NCBI GenBank assembly: GCA_012523655.1
Contig: JAAYTV010000463.1
Span: 1-6,698 of the forward strand
DNA length: 6,698 bases
Source of the DNA: a bacterium
Lineage (GTDB): Bacteria > Zhuqueibacterota > Zhuqueibacteria > Residuimicrobiales > Residuimicrobiaceae
Direction: 5' to 3'
Shown: positions 6,627 to 6,698 of the stretch, one piece after another
How positions within the stretch are numbered: position 1 is the stretch's first letter
Layout of the letters: every line of letters begins with the position of its first letter
The notes under the pieces: model-generated
Databases searched by the model: none
Told to the model about the DNA's origin: nothing
The model's input: the letters and a program-made list of their open reading frames with translations, nothing else
Program-made: the position numbers and the translations under genes

Positions 6627-6650
6627 CCGGTTGTCCTCCGGTGTACCGGT
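6627..6650. repeat. CCGGT cluster with a small inverted repeat
   Basis: CCGGT occurs at 6627-6631, 6638-6642 and 6646-6650. The last two lie in a 12-nt inverted repeat, CCGGTGTACCGG (6638-6649; arms CCGGT/ACCGG, centre GT). It lies 30-50 nt upstream of the presumed next start codon, where an operator or leader structure could sit. The function is not known. Confidence 0.35.
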
Positions 6651-6665
6651 CACAGGCATCTTATT

Positions 6666-6670
6666 GTGAG
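6666..6670 (+). promoter_or_regulatory. Possible ribosome binding site of the next gene
   Basis: GTGAG lies 9 nt before the ATG at 6680. It is a moderate Shine-Dalgarno match and is the main support for a gene starting there. Confidence 0.35.
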
Positions 6671-6679
6671 CATAATCGT

Positions 6680-6698
6680 ATGAAAAAGTATTTCCCTC
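6680..6698 (+). CDS. Start of a further gene, cut by the right edge
   Basis: ATG AAA AAG TAT TTC CCT opens a frame in the same direction as all other genes, with a Lys-rich N terminus (MKKYFP) and a moderate ribosome binding site at 6666-6670. MKK followed by aromatic or hydrophobic residues is compatible with a signal peptide, but only six full codons are visible. No product can be assigned. Confidence 0.4.

Noticed and set aside
6662..6676. TTGTGAGC/CATAAT resembling a lac-operator half or a -10 box
   Set aside because: The similarity is short. A -10 at 6671-6676 would start transcription at or after the ATG at 6680, and no -35 is present at the right distance.

Overview
The window is one uninterrupted run of plus-strand genes with about 55-58% GC by eye. 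It holds the end of an envelope-polysaccharide cluster with two nucleotide/DNA-maintenance genes set into it. There are no rRNA, tRNA, CRISPR, insertion-sequence or phage signatures. The host looks like a Gram-negative-type, probably uncultured, bacterium, but the sequence alone does not fix the phylum. The flippase, methyltransferase and heparinase-family genes are of the kind found in O-antigen/exopolysaccharide loci.

Layout: (1) 2-1030, C-terminal two-thirds of a Wzx/MATE-like polysaccharide flippase, cut by the left edge. (2) 1027-1854, a class I SAM-dependent methyltransferase sharing a GTGA overlap with the flippase. (3) A 129-nt spacer with a possible 36-codon ORF and a good ribosome binding site. 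(4) 1984-2451, a clear homologue of DNPH1/Rcl (2'-deoxynucleoside 5'-monophosphate N-glycosidase). (5) 2491-3687, an intact DinB/DNA polymerase IV with all catalytic acidic residues and a clamp-binding motif. (6) 3702-5753, a heparinase II/III-family protein without a visible signal peptide. (7) 5750-6553, a two-TM protein related to LytS/YehU/AlgZ histidine kinases, joined to gene 6 by an ATGA overlap. It has lost the phospho-acceptor histidine and the D-x-G-x-G ATP-binding motif but keeps the N-box. (8) A 126-nt gap with an 18-nt perfect palindrome between two 8-nt direct repeats, then an ATG that probably opens the next gene at the right edge.

How they may work together: the flippase, methyltransferase and heparinase-like protein fit export, modification and turnover/editing of a surface polysaccharide. 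DNPH1 and Pol IV form a small nucleotide-pool/lesion-bypass pair placed in the same transcription direction with short gaps. The most unusual items are the degenerate sensor kinase coupled to the heparinase-like gene, the DNPH1-DinB neighbourhood, and the palindrome/direct-repeat element after the kinase, whose repeats resemble LytTR half-sites on the minus strand.
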